Positions 32,525 to 42,466 of a DNA stretch of 64,000 nt are shown here, in pieces. The stretch's first letter is position 1. The number at the start of each line of letters is the position of its first letter. The DNA comes from DAISKN01 sp963716925 (GTDB lineage Bacteria; Acidobacteriota; Vicinamibacteria; Marinacidobacterales; SMYC01), in contig CAVQUX010000015.1 in assembly GCA_963716925.1 (NCBI GenBank), positions 62,001 through 126,000 on the forward strand, written 5' to 3'. The position numbers and the translations under genes are program-made. The notes beneath the pieces were generated by a model. That model was given only the letters and a program-made list of their open reading frames with translations, searched no databases and was not told the DNA's origin.

Positions 32525-34047
32525 AAGCGACGACCGAGATCGAGGGAGGAAGAGACCTGAACGCCAGCGGCAGCCGAGTGAAGCTGGGAGAGCTTCTCGC
32601 GCTCGTGCCGCTCCAGTCGGTGCGCGGACCGCGCGACGTCGAGATTCAGGGCGTGGCGGTGGACTCGCGCGAAGTCCGCCCGGGCTACGTCTTCGTCGCT
32701 GTCGAGGGCGAGAAGACCGACGGTCATCGCTTTCTCGGGGACGCCGTCGCCCGCGGCGCGGTCGTCCTCGTGAGCGAAAAGCCGCCCGACCCGAAAGCCG
32801 GCGCCCCCGCAGGGAAGCTGACCTGGGTGCAGACCCCGGACGCGCGCAAGGCGGCGGGCTTGATGGCGGCCAAGGCCTGGGGCGAGCCGGCGAAGAGAAT
32901 GGATCTCGTGGGCGTGACCGGGACCAACGGCAAGACGACTACCGCCTATCTCATCGATGGGCTCGTTTCCCGACTCGCTCCGCCCTGCGCCATGCTCGGC
33001 ACCGTCGTATCGAAAATCGGCGATCGGGCGAAACCGACGCGCCATACCACTCCCGAGGCGCCGGCGATCCAGGAGTTCCTCGCGGACGCCGTAGCCGCGG
33101 GCTGCCGGTTCGGCGCTCTCGAGGTCTCGTCCCACGGCCTGGCGCTCTCCCGTCTCGAGGGCTCGGAGTTCCAGGTCGCCGTCTTCACCAACCTCTCCCG
33201 GGATCACCTGGATTTCCACAGGGACATGGAGAGCTACTGGGAGGCCAAGAGGCTCCTCTTCACCCGCTACCTGCGGCCCGGCGGCCGCGCGGTCATCGCC
33301 ATCGACGATGTCTATGGAGAGCGGCTCGCGTCCGGCCTTGCCGCGGAGATGACGACTTTCGGTATCTCTCCCACCGCGGACCTGACGATGGTCTCCGTCG
33401 AGACCTCTCTCGAGGGGACCCGGCTCTCGTTCCGGGAAGGAACCGTCGTCCGCGAGATTCGGAGCCCGCTCGTCGGGCGGTACAACGCGCTCAACCTTCT
33501 CGGCGTCTTCGCCGCGGTCCGCGCGCTGGGATTCGGAAGCGACGACATCCTGAGAACGCTCCCCGACGTCCCGGGAGCGCCTGGCCGATTCGAGAGAGTC
33601 CCCGTCTCCCGCCCCTTCGACGTCGTGGTCGACTATGCCCACACCGACGACGCGCTCCGGAAGCTTCTCGAGGCGGCGCGGCCGCTGACGCGCGGGAAGC
33701 TCTGGGTGGTCTTCGGCTGCGGCGGAGAGCGCGACCGGTCGAAGCGGCCGCTGATGGGGATGGTGGCGGCGCGGCTCGCGGACCGGGTGGTGCTCACCTC
33801 CGATAATCCGCGGGGCGAGGATCCCGAGGCGATCGTGCGGGAGATCCAGCTCGGGACCAAGGAGCACTCGGGATCGATCGAGGTCGAGGTCGATCGCCGC
33901 AGAGCGATCGCGTTCGCGCTCGAGAGGGCCGAGCCCGGGGACCTGGTGGTCGTCGCGGGAAAGGGCCACGAGCCCTACCAGATCGTGGGCAATCGCGTGC
34001 TCGATTTCGACGATCGAGACGTGGTGAGGGAGATCCTGGGACGTTGA
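32521..34047 (+). CDS. murE: UDP-MurNAc-L-Ala-D-Glu--meso-DAP ligase
   Basis: A 508-residue Mur ligase adding the third stem-peptide residue. ATP-site GVTGTNGKTTT, central-domain TTPEAP and EVSSHGLALSRL, and C-terminal TSDNPRGEDP are visible. DNPR is the known signature for meso-diaminopimelate rather than lysine, so the wall is A1gamma-type. ATG 32521 overlaps the ftsI stop as ATGA; an N-terminal extension of about 20 residues precedes the usual LGELL start. Confidence 0.96.
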   Translation: MKATTEIEGGRDLNASGSRVKLGELLALVPLQSVRGPRDVEIQGVAVDSREVRPGYVFVAVEGEKTDGHRFLGDAVARGAVVLVSEKPPDPKAGAPAGKLTWVQTPDARKAAGLMAAKAWGEPAKRMDLVGVTGTNGKTTTAYLIDGLVSRLAPPCAMLGTVVSKIGDRAKPTRHTTPEAPAIQEFLADAVAAGCRFGALEVSSHGLALSRLEGSEFQVAVFTNLSRDHLDFHRDMESYWEAKRLLFTRYLRPGGRAVIAIDDVYGERLASGLAAEMTTFGISPTADLTMVSVETSLEGTRLSFREGTVVREIRSPLVGRYNALNLLGVFAAVRALGFGSDDILRTLPDVPGAPGRFERVPVSRPFDVVVDYAHTDDALRKLLEAARPLTRGKLWVVFGCGGERDRSKRPLMGMVAARLADRVVLTSDNPRGEDPEAIVREIQLGTKEHSGSIEVEVDRRRAIAFALERAEPGDLVVVAGKGHEPYQIVGNRVLDFDDRDVVREILGR

Positions 34048-35441
34048 GACTCGAGCTGGGTGAGATCGCGCGTCTCGCGGGCGGAACCCTGCGGAACGGG
34101 GCGCCCTCGGTCGTCTTCGACGGAGGGGTCTCGATCGACAGCCGCACCCTCCGCCGCGGGGATCTGTTCTTCGCCATCTCCGGACCGCGGCACGACGCTC
34201 ACGAGTTTCTCCGCGATGCGGTGGGTAAGGGAGCCGCGGGGGTGGTGATTCAGAAAGACGTCGAGGTCTCGCCGCCCGCGTTCGCGATTCGCGTCGACGA
34301 CACGACGCGCGCCCTCCAGGATCTCGCGAGCGGCTTCCTGGGCGGGCGCGCCGTCCAGGTCGTCGCCGTCACCGGAAGCATGGGCAAGACGACGACGAAA
34401 GAGGCGGCGGCTTCGGCGATCGGAAGCGCGAAACGGGTCCTGAAGTCGGAGGGAAACCTGAACAACTTCTACGGCCTTCCGCTGTCCATCCTGAAGCTCG
34501 AGGACGAGGAGGTCGCCGTCCTCGAGATGGGAATGTCCGCGCCGGGAGAGATCGCCCGGCTCACCGAGATCGCCCGGCCCGACGTCGGGGTCCTCACCAA
34601 CGTCGCCGAAGTGCACCTCGAGTTCTTCGGGAAGATCTCGGCCATCGCCGAGGCCAAGGGCGAGCTCTTTCGCGGGCTTCCGGAAGGCGCCACGGCGGTG
34701 GTGAACGCCGACGATCCCCTGGTGCTCGATCAGGCGCGCCGCTTCTCGGGACGTCAGGTCCGGTTCGGAGTCGAGGAGGACGCGGACGTCCGGGGCTCGG
34801 CGATCCGGACGACCCGGGACGGACTTCGCTTCAAGGCGCTCTTCCGCGGAGAAGAAGTGGAGGTCGAATCCGTCCTTCGCGGCCGGCACAACGTCTACAA
34901 CCTCCTCGCGGGTCTCGCGGCGGCGAGCGCGCTCGAGGTGCCCTTCGGAGCCGCTGCCCGGGCGCTTTCCGATCTTCGTCCCGCTCACCACCGCGGCGAG
35001 CGCGTGGATCTCGGCCGGGGTTTCATCCTCGTCGACGAGACCTACAACTCGAATCCCCGGGCCCTTCGCTCCGCCCTCGAAGCGCTCTCCGAGGAAGAAG
35101 CGGTGCGGCGGATCGCGGTCGTCGGGGACATGCTGGAGCTCGGCGGGCGCGGGGCCGAGCTTCACCGGGAAGTCGGGCGCTTCGCCGCCGGCCTTCCCAT
35201 CCAGACGCTGGTGGCGGTGGGCCCGCTCGCCGCGAAGCTCCTCGAGGGTGCCCTCGAGGCCGGGGCGGCGCCGGCCGGGCTCCACTCGGTATCGACGGCG
35301 GAGGAGGCGGGAAGTCTCCTCCTCGGCGAGCTCCGCGAAGGGGACCTGGTCCTCCTGAAAGCCTCCCGCGGGATCGGCCTCGAGCGCGCCATCGACGTCG
35401 TGCGAAAGGGAGTCGCCCGGCGGGGGACGGAGGGGGACTGA
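34044..35441 (+). CDS. murF: UDP-MurNAc-tripeptide--D-Ala-D-Ala ligase
   Basis: A 465-residue Mur ligase completing the pentapeptide. The ATP loop AVTGSMGKTTTKE, SEGNLNNFYGLPLSIL and the C-terminal VDETYNSNPRALRSAL are typical. The TTG start overlaps murE as TTGA, and one base is shared with mraY. No ddl gene for making D-Ala-D-Ala is in the cluster, so its substrate must come from a gene elsewhere. Confidence 0.96.
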   Translation: MRLELGEIARLAGGTLRNGAPSVVFDGGVSIDSRTLRRGDLFFAISGPRHDAHEFLRDAVGKGAAGVVIQKDVEVSPPAFAIRVDDTTRALQDLASGFLGGRAVQVVAVTGSMGKTTTKEAAASAIGSAKRVLKSEGNLNNFYGLPLSILKLEDEEVAVLEMGMSAPGEIARLTEIARPDVGVLTNVAEVHLEFFGKISAIAEAKGELFRGLPEGATAVVNADDPLVLDQARRFSGRQVRFGVEEDADVRGSAIRTTRDGLRFKALFRGEEVEVESVLRGRHNVYNLLAGLAAASALEVPFGAAARALSDLRPAHHRGERVDLGRGFILVDETYNSNPRALRSALEALSEEEAVRRIAVVGDMLELGGRGAELHREVGRFAAGLPIQTLVAVGPLAAKLLEGALEAGAAPAGLHSVSTAEEAGSLLLGELREGDLVLLKASRGIGLERAIDVVRKGVARRGTEGD

Positions 35442-36526
35442 TGCTCTACCACCTCCTCTATCCGCTGCATACGGAGTACGGGTTCCTCAACGTCTTTCGG
35501 TACGTCACCTTTCGCACAGCCTGCGCGACCCTCACCGCTCTCGCGATTTCGTTCTTCCTCGGCCCGTGGCTCATCGCGCGGCTCCGGCAGTTCCAGATCG
35601 GGCAGCACATCCGCCAGGAGGGTCCCGAGACCCACCGCTCGAAGGCGGGGACCCCCACCATGGGCGGCATTCTCATCCTCACGGCGATAGCGGTGCCGAC
35701 GCTCCTCTGGGCCAACCTCACGAGTATCTTCGTCTGGGTAGCGCTGGGAACGACCGTCGCCTTCGGGCTCGTCGGCTTCACCGACGACTACCGGAAGGTC
35801 GTCAAGAAACGCTCGCTCGGGCTTTCGGCGCGCGCCAAGTTTCTGCTCCAGACCGCCTCCGCCCTCGTCGTCGGGATGGTGCTCTTCGCGATGTCCAAGA
35901 ACGGCGACTTCTCGACGGTCATCCTCTTTCCTTTCGTGAAGGAGCTGAGGCCCGACCTCTCCTGGTTCTTCGTTCCCTTCGCGGTCCTGGTCATCGTGGG
36001 AGCGTCGAACGCCGTCAACCTCACCGACGGGCTCGACGGCCTCGCGATCGGAACCGTCCTCATCGCCGCTTCCGCCTACACCGTCCTCACTTACGTCACC
36101 GGACACGCGCAGTTCTCCGCTTACCTGGATCTGATCCACATTCCGAGGATCTGGGAGCTCACCATCTTCGGCGGAGCGATGGTCGGCGCGAGCCTCGGAT
36201 TCCTGTGGTTCAACTCCTATCCCGCTCAGGTGTTCATGGGCGACGTGGGGTCGCTAGCCCTCGGAAGCGCCATCGGCACCATGGCACTCCTGATCAAGCA
36301 GGAGATCCTCCTGGTACTGGTCGGCGGGGTTTTCGTGCTCGAGGCGCTCTCGGTCATCATCCAGGTGGCTTCGTTCAAGCTCACCGGCAAGCGCGTCTTC
36401 CGCATGGCGCCTCTCCACCACCATTTCGAGCTGGCGGGCTGGAGCGAGCCGAAGGTAATCGTCCGTTTCTGGATTTTGGGAATCATGTTCGCCCTCGCGA
36501 GCCTGACGACCTTGAAGCTGAGATGA
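35441..36526 (+). CDS. mraY: Phospho-N-acetylmuramoyl-pentapeptide transferase
   Basis: A 361-residue inner-membrane enzyme with about ten transmembrane helices that makes lipid I from UDP-MurNAc-pentapeptide and undecaprenyl phosphate. Signature sites are TPTMGG, FTDDYRK (Mg-binding Asp pair), NAVNLTDGLDGLA, MGDVGSLALG and PLHHHFE. The ATG overlaps murF's stop by one base. murD follows after a 30-nt gap, the largest inside the cluster between murE and ftsW. Confidence 0.97.
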   Translation: MLYHLLYPLHTEYGFLNVFRYVTFRTACATLTALAISFFLGPWLIARLRQFQIGQHIRQEGPETHRSKAGTPTMGGILILTAIAVPTLLWANLTSIFVWVALGTTVAFGLVGFTDDYRKVVKKRSLGLSARAKFLLQTASALVVGMVLFAMSKNGDFSTVILFPFVKELRPDLSWFFVPFAVLVIVGASNAVNLTDGLDGLAIGTVLIAASAYTVLTYVTGHAQFSAYLDLIHIPRIWELTIFGGAMVGASLGFLWFNSYPAQVFMGDVGSLALGSAIGTMALLIKQEILLVLVGGVFVLEALSVIIQVASFKLTGKRVFRMAPLHHHFELAGWSEPKVIVRFWILGIMFALASLTTLKLR

Positions 36527-36556
36527 AGCGAACGTGGGCAAAGTCGACGGACCGCC

Positions 36557-37948
36557 ATGATCCCTCCCCTCGAAGACTATCGGAATCGACAGGTCCTGGT
36601 GGTGGGGCTCGGGCTTTCGGGGGTCGCCGCCTGCGAGCTCCTTCGCTCCCGGGGAGCGGTCGTGACGGCGGCCGATCGAAGGACGCGCGAGGAGCTCGAG
36701 CCGAGCGCGCTGGCGCTCGAGGCGGAAGGGGTCACGCTGCACCTCGGCTCTCATCCGACGTCGCTCGCATCGGGAATGGACCTGATAGTTTCCAGCCCGG
36801 GAGTGAGAGTAGACCTCCCGATCATCTCGGAAGCGCGCGCACGCGGCGTTCCCGTCTGGGGGGAGCTGGAGCTCGGGTTCCGGGAGATTCGAGGCACGGT
36901 CGCCGCAGTGACCGGGACCAAGGGCAAGTCCACGACCGCGTCCCTCCTCGCGGCGATGCTCCGCGCCGCGGGGCAGGACGTACGGCTCGCGGGAAACATC
37001 GGCGCGCCCCTGGTGAGAGAGGTCTCGGGAAGCTCGGAGCGGACTATCTTCGTCCTCGAGGTCTCGAGCTTTCAGCTCGAGACGGTGGAATCGTTCCGAC
37101 CCCGGGTCGCGGTGCTCCTCGACGTGACGCCCGATCACCTGGACTGGCATCCCGACTTCGAGGCCTACGTCGCGGCCAAGCGCCGCATTTTCGAGAACCA
37201 GACCGAAGAAGACAAGGCCGTTGTCTTCGGCGGAAATCCACTGACGGTGTCCATGGCTGAGAAAGCGAAATCGCAGAAGTGGTACTTCGATCTCGACTGC
37301 CTCGACCGGCTCTCCGGGCTGCCGCCGCACCTGCACCTCGACGGGCCCTGGATCGTGAAGCACGAGGACGGGGTGGTGACACCCCTCGCCTCTCTCGAGG
37401 AGTTCCAGCTCGTAGGAAGGCACAACCGGCTGAACGCCATGGCGGCTTCCGCCGCCGCCGCCCTCCTGGGAGTCTCCGGAGACGAGATCGAAGAGGTGTT
37501 TCTGCATTTTCAGGGCCTGCCGCACGCGCTCGAGCAGGTGGCGGTGGTGAACGGAGTCCGGTTCTACAACGACTCCAAGGCGACCAACGTGCAGGCGGTG
37601 CGCGCCGCACTCGAGAGCTTCGACGGCGGAATCCTCCTGATCCTCGGAGGGCGCTTCAAGGGCGGTGACTTCCGCGACCTCCGCGATCCGGTGACCCGGA
37701 AGGTGAAATGCGTCTTCGCTATCGGCGAGAGCCGCGAGATGGTGCGCGAGGCGCTCTCCGGCGCCGCTCCCGTCGAGATGGCGGAGGATCTGGAGGCGGC
37801 GGTCTCGGAGGCCCATCGCCGCGCGATACCCGGAGACGTGGTTCTCCTTTCGCCCGCGGGCTCGAGCTTCGACATGTTTCGGGACTATCGCGAACGAGGC
37901 GAGCGCTTTCGGGCGGCAGTCCAGAGGCTTCAGGCGGAGAGGGACTGA
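36557..37948 (+). CDS. murD: UDP-MurNAc-L-Ala--D-Glu ligase
   Basis: A 463-residue Mur ligase adding D-glutamate. It shows a Rossmann-like N-terminus (VVGLGLSGVAA), the ATP loop VTGTKGKSTTASLL, EVSSFQLE, the central TPDHLDWH and the C-terminal NDSKATN and GGRFKGGDF. It is preceded by a 30-nt gap after mraY without clear promoter, and is followed 4 nt later by ftsW. Confidence 0.97.
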   Translation: MIPPLEDYRNRQVLVVGLGLSGVAACELLRSRGAVVTAADRRTREELEPSALALEAEGVTLHLGSHPTSLASGMDLIVSSPGVRVDLPIISEARARGVPVWGELELGFREIRGTVAAVTGTKGKSTTASLLAAMLRAAGQDVRLAGNIGAPLVREVSGSSERTIFVLEVSSFQLETVESFRPRVAVLLDVTPDHLDWHPDFEAYVAAKRRIFENQTEEDKAVVFGGNPLTVSMAEKAKSQKWYFDLDCLDRLSGLPPHLHLDGPWIVKHEDGVVTPLASLEEFQLVGRHNRLNAMAASAAAALLGVSGDEIEEVFLHFQGLPHALEQVAVVNGVRFYNDSKATNVQAVRAALESFDGGILLILGGRFKGGDFRDLRDPVTRKVKCVFAIGESREMVREALSGAAPVEMAEDLEAAVSEAHRRAIPGDVVLLSPAGSSFDMFRDYRERGERFRAAVQRLQAERD

Positions 37949-37952
37949 AAGG

Positions 37953-39044
37953 GTGGCCCAGAAGCTCGCTCCCGACAGGACGCTGTTCATCACCACCATC
38001 GCCATCGTCGGCTTCGGGGTCGTCATGCTGTACAGCGCGTCGTCGGTCATGGCTCTCGAGTCGCACCGGAGCCCTTATTTTTTCGCGGTGAAGCAAGGCA
38101 TGTGGGCGGCGATGGGCGTCCTCCTCATGATGGTCCTCACGCGCCTCGACTATCGAAAGCTGAGACGCCCCCTGGTGGTCTACGGTCTTCTGGCCGCGAC
38201 GGTGGCCCTCCTGATCGCCGTCCTCTTCAGTCCGCCGCTCAACAACGCCCATCGCTGGATCCGACTGGGCCTCGTCTCGTTCCAGCCTTCGGAGCTCGCG
38301 AAGCTCTCCCTGGTGGTGACTCTCGCCTACCAGCTCGATCGCCGCAGCGACCGGCTCGAGGATTTCTGGTCCGGCTGTTTCTGGTCGCTGTTGATAACCG
38401 GCCTTCTCGGCTTTCTGGTGCTCATCGAGCCCGACTACGGGACGGCGATCTGCCTGGTCTTCATCGGCGCCTGCCTGTTCTTCGTCTCCGGCGTGCCCCT
38501 CGGGCAGCTCACCGCGCTCGCCCTGTCTTCCGCGCCGATTCTGATCTGGCTCGTCTTCAGCGAAGAGTACCGGCGTGAGCGGTTCCTCATTTTCTTCGAT
38601 CCCGATCAGGACCCCCTGGGGAAGGGGTTCCAGATCCTCCAGTCCCTCATCGCCGTGGGCTCGGGAGGAGTCCTGGGTAAGGGTTTCATGGCGAGCCAGC
38701 AGAAGCACTTCTACCTCCCGGAGCCGCACTCCGACTTCATCTTCGCGGTCATCGGTGAGGAGCTCGGTCTCGTCGGAGGGCTGGTCGTCCTCGGCGGCTT
38801 CTCCATGCTCCTGTGGCGGGGCCTGGTCATCGCCAACCGCGCGCCCGATCGTTTCGGCTCGCTCCTGGCCTCGGGGCTCACGATGTTTCTCGTCGGCCAG
38901 GGGCTCATCAACATGGGAGTGGTCATGGGGATGCTGCCTACGACGGGAATACCGCTCCCCTTCGTCTCCGCGGGCGGTTCGTCGCTTCTCGCCGGTATGG
39001 CGGCGGTGGGGCTTCTTCTTTCGGTATCTCAGCATGCGAGGTGA
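37953..39044 (+). CDS. ftsW: Septal peptidoglycan glycosyltransferase FtsW
   Basis: A 363-residue SEDS polymerase with about ten transmembrane segments. It polymerises lipid II with FtsI at the septum. SEDS markers are YSAS near the first helix, NNAHRWI, SFQPSELAKL, EPDYGTA, PHSDFIFAVIGEELG and PTTGIPLPFVSAGGSS. The GTG at 37953 has GAGAGGGACTGAAAGG upstream. murG follows after 3 nt, the normal order. Confidence 0.96.
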   Translation: MAQKLAPDRTLFITTIAIVGFGVVMLYSASSVMALESHRSPYFFAVKQGMWAAMGVLLMMVLTRLDYRKLRRPLVVYGLLAATVALLIAVLFSPPLNNAHRWIRLGLVSFQPSELAKLSLVVTLAYQLDRRSDRLEDFWSGCFWSLLITGLLGFLVLIEPDYGTAICLVFIGACLFFVSGVPLGQLTALALSSAPILIWLVFSEEYRRERFLIFFDPDQDPLGKGFQILQSLIAVGSGGVLGKGFMASQQKHFYLPEPHSDFIFAVIGEELGLVGGLVVLGGFSMLLWRGLVIANRAPDRFGSLLASGLTMFLVGQGLINMGVVMGMLPTTGIPLPFVSAGGSSLLAGMAAVGLLLSVSQHAR

Positions 39045-39047
39045 AGG

Positions 39048-40172
39048 TTGGCCCAGGCGCCCGAGAAAGGTCGTCGGATGCGGTTGCTGGTCGCCGCCGG
39101 CGGCACCGGAGGGCACCTCTACCCCGCGATCGCGGTCGCGGAGAGATTCCGCGAGCTCGCGAAGGGAGCCGAAGTGATCTTCGTCGGCACCGAAAGGGGA
39201 CTCGAATCTTCGATCGTTCCCGCCGCGGGTTTTCCTCTCGAGCTCGTTCGCGCCGCTCCGCTCCGGGGAGGATCGGTCGCGCGCAAGCTTCGGGGAGTCG
39301 AGGGGCTCTTTCTCGGCCTCCTGGATTCGGTCCGCCTCCTGAGGCGGCTCGACCCGCAGCTCGTGATGGGGGTCGGCGCTTACGTGTCGGGGACGCTTCT
39401 CCTCGCGGCGGCGCTCAAGGGGATCCCGACTCTCATCCTCGAGCCCAACGCCGAGCCCGGTCTCGCCAATCGGTGGCTCGCGCCCTTCGTCGACGAAGCC
39501 GCCTGCGCCTGGGAAGAGACGACGCGCTACTTCGGCAGGAAGGGCTTCGTAACCGGAAACCCGGTCCGGCGCGAGATCGTCGGGATTTCGCCCCTCGGTC
39601 CTCAGACGCCCGAAAGGATGCGGGTCCTGATCTTCGGAGGAAGCCAGGGCTCGGCGGCGCTGAACCGCGCGGTGGCGGATAGCCTTGCGATCCTCGCGCC
39701 CGAGCTCCATCGTCTCGAATGGGTGCATCAAACGGGTCCCCGGGACCTTTCCGCGGTGAGCGAGGCCTACGCCCGTCATTCGGTCCGGGCGCTCGTGGTT
39801 CCGTACATCGATGCGATGCACGAGGCGTACGAGGCCGCGGACCTGGTCATCGCCCGCGCGGGCGCAACCACCTGCGCCGAGCTCGCCTGCGCCGGGCGAG
39901 GGGCGCTCCTTCTGCCTCTCCCGATCGCGGGAGGTCATCAGGAGAGAAACGCGGAGATGATGGCGGGAGCCGGCGCCGCGCGGTATCTGCGCGGGAGCGA
40001 TCTCACTCCCGAGCGGCTCGCGCGCGAGATTCTGGCGCTCCTGGACGCTCCCGAGGAGCGCGCACTCATGGCGGCTTCCGCGCGCGCGCTCGCGCGTCCC
40101 GACGCCGCGGAGAACGTCGCCCGTCGCCTGCTTCGTCTCTCGGGGACCGCGAGCGAGGAGGCGGCGACGTGA
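39048..40172 (+). CDS. murG: UDP-GlcNAc--lipid I GlcNAc transferase
   Basis: A 374-residue GT28 enzyme making lipid II. GTGGHLYPAIAVAE near the N-terminus, PNAEPGLANRWL, GGSQGSAALN and the C-terminal GHQERNAEMM support it. TTG 39048 is preceded by GAGGTGAAGG and gives 10 extra residues; ATG 39078 starts at the usual family position (MRLLVAAGGTGG) and is a fair alternative. It overlaps murC as GTGA. Confidence 0.95.
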   Translation: MAQAPEKGRRMRLLVAAGGTGGHLYPAIAVAERFRELAKGAEVIFVGTERGLESSIVPAAGFPLELVRAAPLRGGSVARKLRGVEGLFLGLLDSVRLLRRLDPQLVMGVGAYVSGTLLLAAALKGIPTLILEPNAEPGLANRWLAPFVDEAACAWEETTRYFGRKGFVTGNPVRREIVGISPLGPQTPERMRVLIFGGSQGSAALNRAVADSLAILAPELHRLEWVHQTGPRDLSAVSEAYARHSVRALVVPYIDAMHEAYEAADLVIARAGATTCAELACAGRGALLLPLPIAGGHQERNAEMMAGAGAARYLRGSDLTPERLAREILALLDAPEERALMAASARALARPDAAENVARRLLRLSGTASEEAAT

Positions 40173-41560
40173 GAGCCCCCCTCTTCTCGAAGAAGACCCG
40201 GGTGCATTTCGTCGGCATCGGCGGCATCGGGATGAGCGGCATCGCCGAGGTGCTCGAGAATCTCGGCTACAGGGTGAGCGGATCGGACCTGAAGAGCTCG
40301 GCCTCGACGGCGCGGCTGAGCTCCCTCGGGGTCCGGGTGCACGAGGGCCATAGAGCGGAGCAGGTCGAAGGAGCCGACGTGGTGGTGGTCTCCTCCGCCG
40401 TCAAGGCCTCGAACCCCGAGGTCGTCGAGGCCCGCCGACTCCAGATCCCCATCATTCCCAGGGCGGAGATGCTCGCGGAGCTGATGCGGCTGAAGTACGG
40501 GATCGCGGTCGCCGGCTCCCATGGGAAGACCACCACCACCTCGATGGCCGCGGTGGTCCTGGATCGCGCGGGACTCGATCCCACCCTGGTCATCGGCGGA
40601 CGCATCACTGCCTTCGGCACCAACGCCCGGCTCGGCGACTCCGACCTCATGGTGGTGGAAGCGGACGAGTCGGATCGGAGCTTTCTCCAGCTCTCGCCGG
40701 TGGTGGCGGTGGTGACGGGAATCGATCGCGAGCACATGGAAGCCTACCGGGACATGTCGGACCTGGAGCAGGCGTTCGTCGATTTCGTCAACAAGGTTCC
40801 GTTCTACGGCGCCTCCATCGTCTGCCTGGATGAAGAGCGCATTCAAGACATCCTCCCGCGGATTCGAAGACGGCACGTGACCTATGGGTTCTCGGCGCAA
40901 GCCGACGTCTCCGCGGAAGAGGTGAAGCTCGAAGGCGCGGGCTCGTCCTATCGCCTGAAGCTCTCGGGGGAGACAGTCGCAGAAGTCCGACTGCACGTTC
41001 CCGGACGGGTCGCGGTCCTGAACTCGCTCGCGGCCGCCGCCGTGGCCCGCGAGCTCGGTCTGGGCTTTCCGGAGATCGCGAGCGGCCTCGAGGCTTTCTC
41101 CGGAGTGGAGCGGAGGTTCCAGGTCAAGGCGGATTCGGCCGGGATCCTCGTCATCGACGATTACGGGCATCACCCCACGGAGATCCGGGCGACCCTGCAG
41201 ACGGCCAAGGAAGCCTTCGGGCGCCGTACGGTGGTGGTGTTCCAGCCCCACCGCTATTCCCGGGTCCACGATCTGTTCGAGGAGTTCTGCCGCGCGTTTC
41301 ACCAGGCGGACCTGCTTCTGGTGACCGAGGTCTACGCCGCGGGCGAGGACTCGATGCCCGGAGTCTCGGGAAAGCTGCTCGCCGAGGGGATAGAGCGGCA
41401 TGGTCATCGCCACGTGCGCTACGTTGCGGACCTCGACGAGGCACTCTCGGTGCTGAAGACGGAGCTCCAGGAGGGGGATCTGGTGATGACCCTCGGGGCG
41501 GGAAGCGTAACCGGGTTGTCCGATCGGCTGGCGGAGGTGGTGCGTGAGCGGGCTCGCTAA
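40169..41560 (+). CDS. murC: UDP-MurNAc--L-Ala ligase
   Basis: A 463-residue Mur ligase that adds L-Ala to UDP-MurNAc. The N-terminal VHFVGIGGIGMSGIAEVL, ATP loop AGSHGKTTTTSM, VVEADESD, and C-terminal DDYGHHPTEIRATL and QPHRYSR are diagnostic. GTG 40169 overlaps the murG stop. Its own 3' end overlaps murB by 17 nt, one of the longer overlaps in the cluster. Confidence 0.97.
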   Translation: MRAPLFSKKTRVHFVGIGGIGMSGIAEVLENLGYRVSGSDLKSSASTARLSSLGVRVHEGHRAEQVEGADVVVVSSAVKASNPEVVEARRLQIPIIPRAEMLAELMRLKYGIAVAGSHGKTTTTSMAAVVLDRAGLDPTLVIGGRITAFGTNARLGDSDLMVVEADESDRSFLQLSPVVAVVTGIDREHMEAYRDMSDLEQAFVDFVNKVPFYGASIVCLDEERIQDILPRIRRRHVTYGFSAQADVSAEEVKLEGAGSSYRLKLSGETVAEVRLHVPGRVAVLNSLAAAAVARELGLGFPEIASGLEAFSGVERRFQVKADSAGILVIDDYGHHPTEIRATLQTAKEAFGRRTVVVFQPHRYSRVHDLFEEFCRAFHQADLLLVTEVYAAGEDSMPGVSGKLLAEGIERHGHRHVRYVADLDEALSVLKTELQEGDLVMTLGAGSVTGLSDRLAEVVRERAR

Positions 41561-42461
41561 CGGCACCTCTTCTCTCGCGCGGGAGCTCCGCGAGGCGGGG
41601 ATCGATTTCCTCCTGGACGAGCCGCTCTCGCGGTACACCACCATGGGCCTCGGGGGACCCGCGGACGTCCTGGCTCGTCCGACTTCGGTCGCGGAGATGG
41701 TCAAGCTCCTCGCCCTCGCGCGAGCGGCGGATCTGCCGGTGAGAGTCCTCGGCGCGGGCAGCAACCTTCTCATCGACGACGCCGGTGTCCGCGGTGTGGT
41801 GATCGCGACCGCCGCCCTGAGTCAGGTGCACTTCCCCGCGGAAGGGATCGTGGAGGCGGGCGCCGGCGTCCACTTTCCCGCTCTGGTCCGACAGGCGGCG
41901 GCGAGGGGGCTGCGAGGTCTCCAGGCCGGGGTGGGGATTCCCGGCTCCCTCGGCGGCATCCTCACCATGAACGCCGGCGCCTACCAGTTCTCGATTGGAC
42001 CTCTAGTCCGCGAGGTCGAAGCCGTCGCTCCGGTGAAGGGACGGGTGCTACTACACGAGAACGAGATCGACTTCCGGTATCGCGCCTCGTCCTTCGGAGC
42101 GAACCTCATCGTCGCGCGGGCGAGGCTCTCTCTCACGCCCGACGATCCCCTCGCGATCAAGAGGGATATGAACGAGCACATGCGGTTCCGGAAGGAGACC
42201 CAGCCGGTGGGGGTCAAGAGCGCCGGCTGCATCTTCAAGAACCCCGCGGGGGATTCCGCTGGAAGGCTCATCGACCGCGCGGGCCTCAAGGGCTTCTCCG
42301 TGGGCGGCGCACGGGTATCGGAGGTCCACGCGAACTTCATCGTCCACGAGGGAAGGGCGAAGACCAGGGACGTGATCGCGCTGATCGAAGCGGTGCGGGA
42401 GAAAGTGCTCGAGAAAACGTCGACTCTCCTGGAAACGGAGGTGATGACCTGGAGCCCCTGA
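41544..42461 (+). CDS. murB: UDP-N-acetylenolpyruvoylglucosamine reductase
   Basis: A 305-residue FAD enzyme reducing the enolpyruvyl group to form UDP-MurNAc. FAD-binding VRVLGAGSNLLIDDAGVRG, GIPGSLGGILTMNAGAY, FRYRASSF and the C-terminal KSAGCIFKNP are typical of type IIa-like MurB. It begins at GTG 41544 inside the murC end. It is placed directly before ftsQ with no ddl in between. Confidence 0.96.
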   Translation: MSGLANGTSSLARELREAGIDFLLDEPLSRYTTMGLGGPADVLARPTSVAEMVKLLALARAADLPVRVLGAGSNLLIDDAGVRGVVIATAALSQVHFPAEGIVEAGAGVHFPALVRQAAARGLRGLQAGVGIPGSLGGILTMNAGAYQFSIGPLVREVEAVAPVKGRVLLHENEIDFRYRASSFGANLIVARARLSLTPDDPLAIKRDMNEHMRFRKETQPVGVKSAGCIFKNPAGDSAGRLIDRAGLKGFSVGGARVSEVHANFIVHEGRAKTRDVIALIEAVREKVLEKTSTLLETEVMTWSP

Positions 42462-42466
42462 AAGGA

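Noticed and set aside
30170..35285. Minus-strand open frames across ftsI, murE and murF
   Set aside because: They overlap recognised plus-strand cell-wall genes along their whole length and carry no domain signature.
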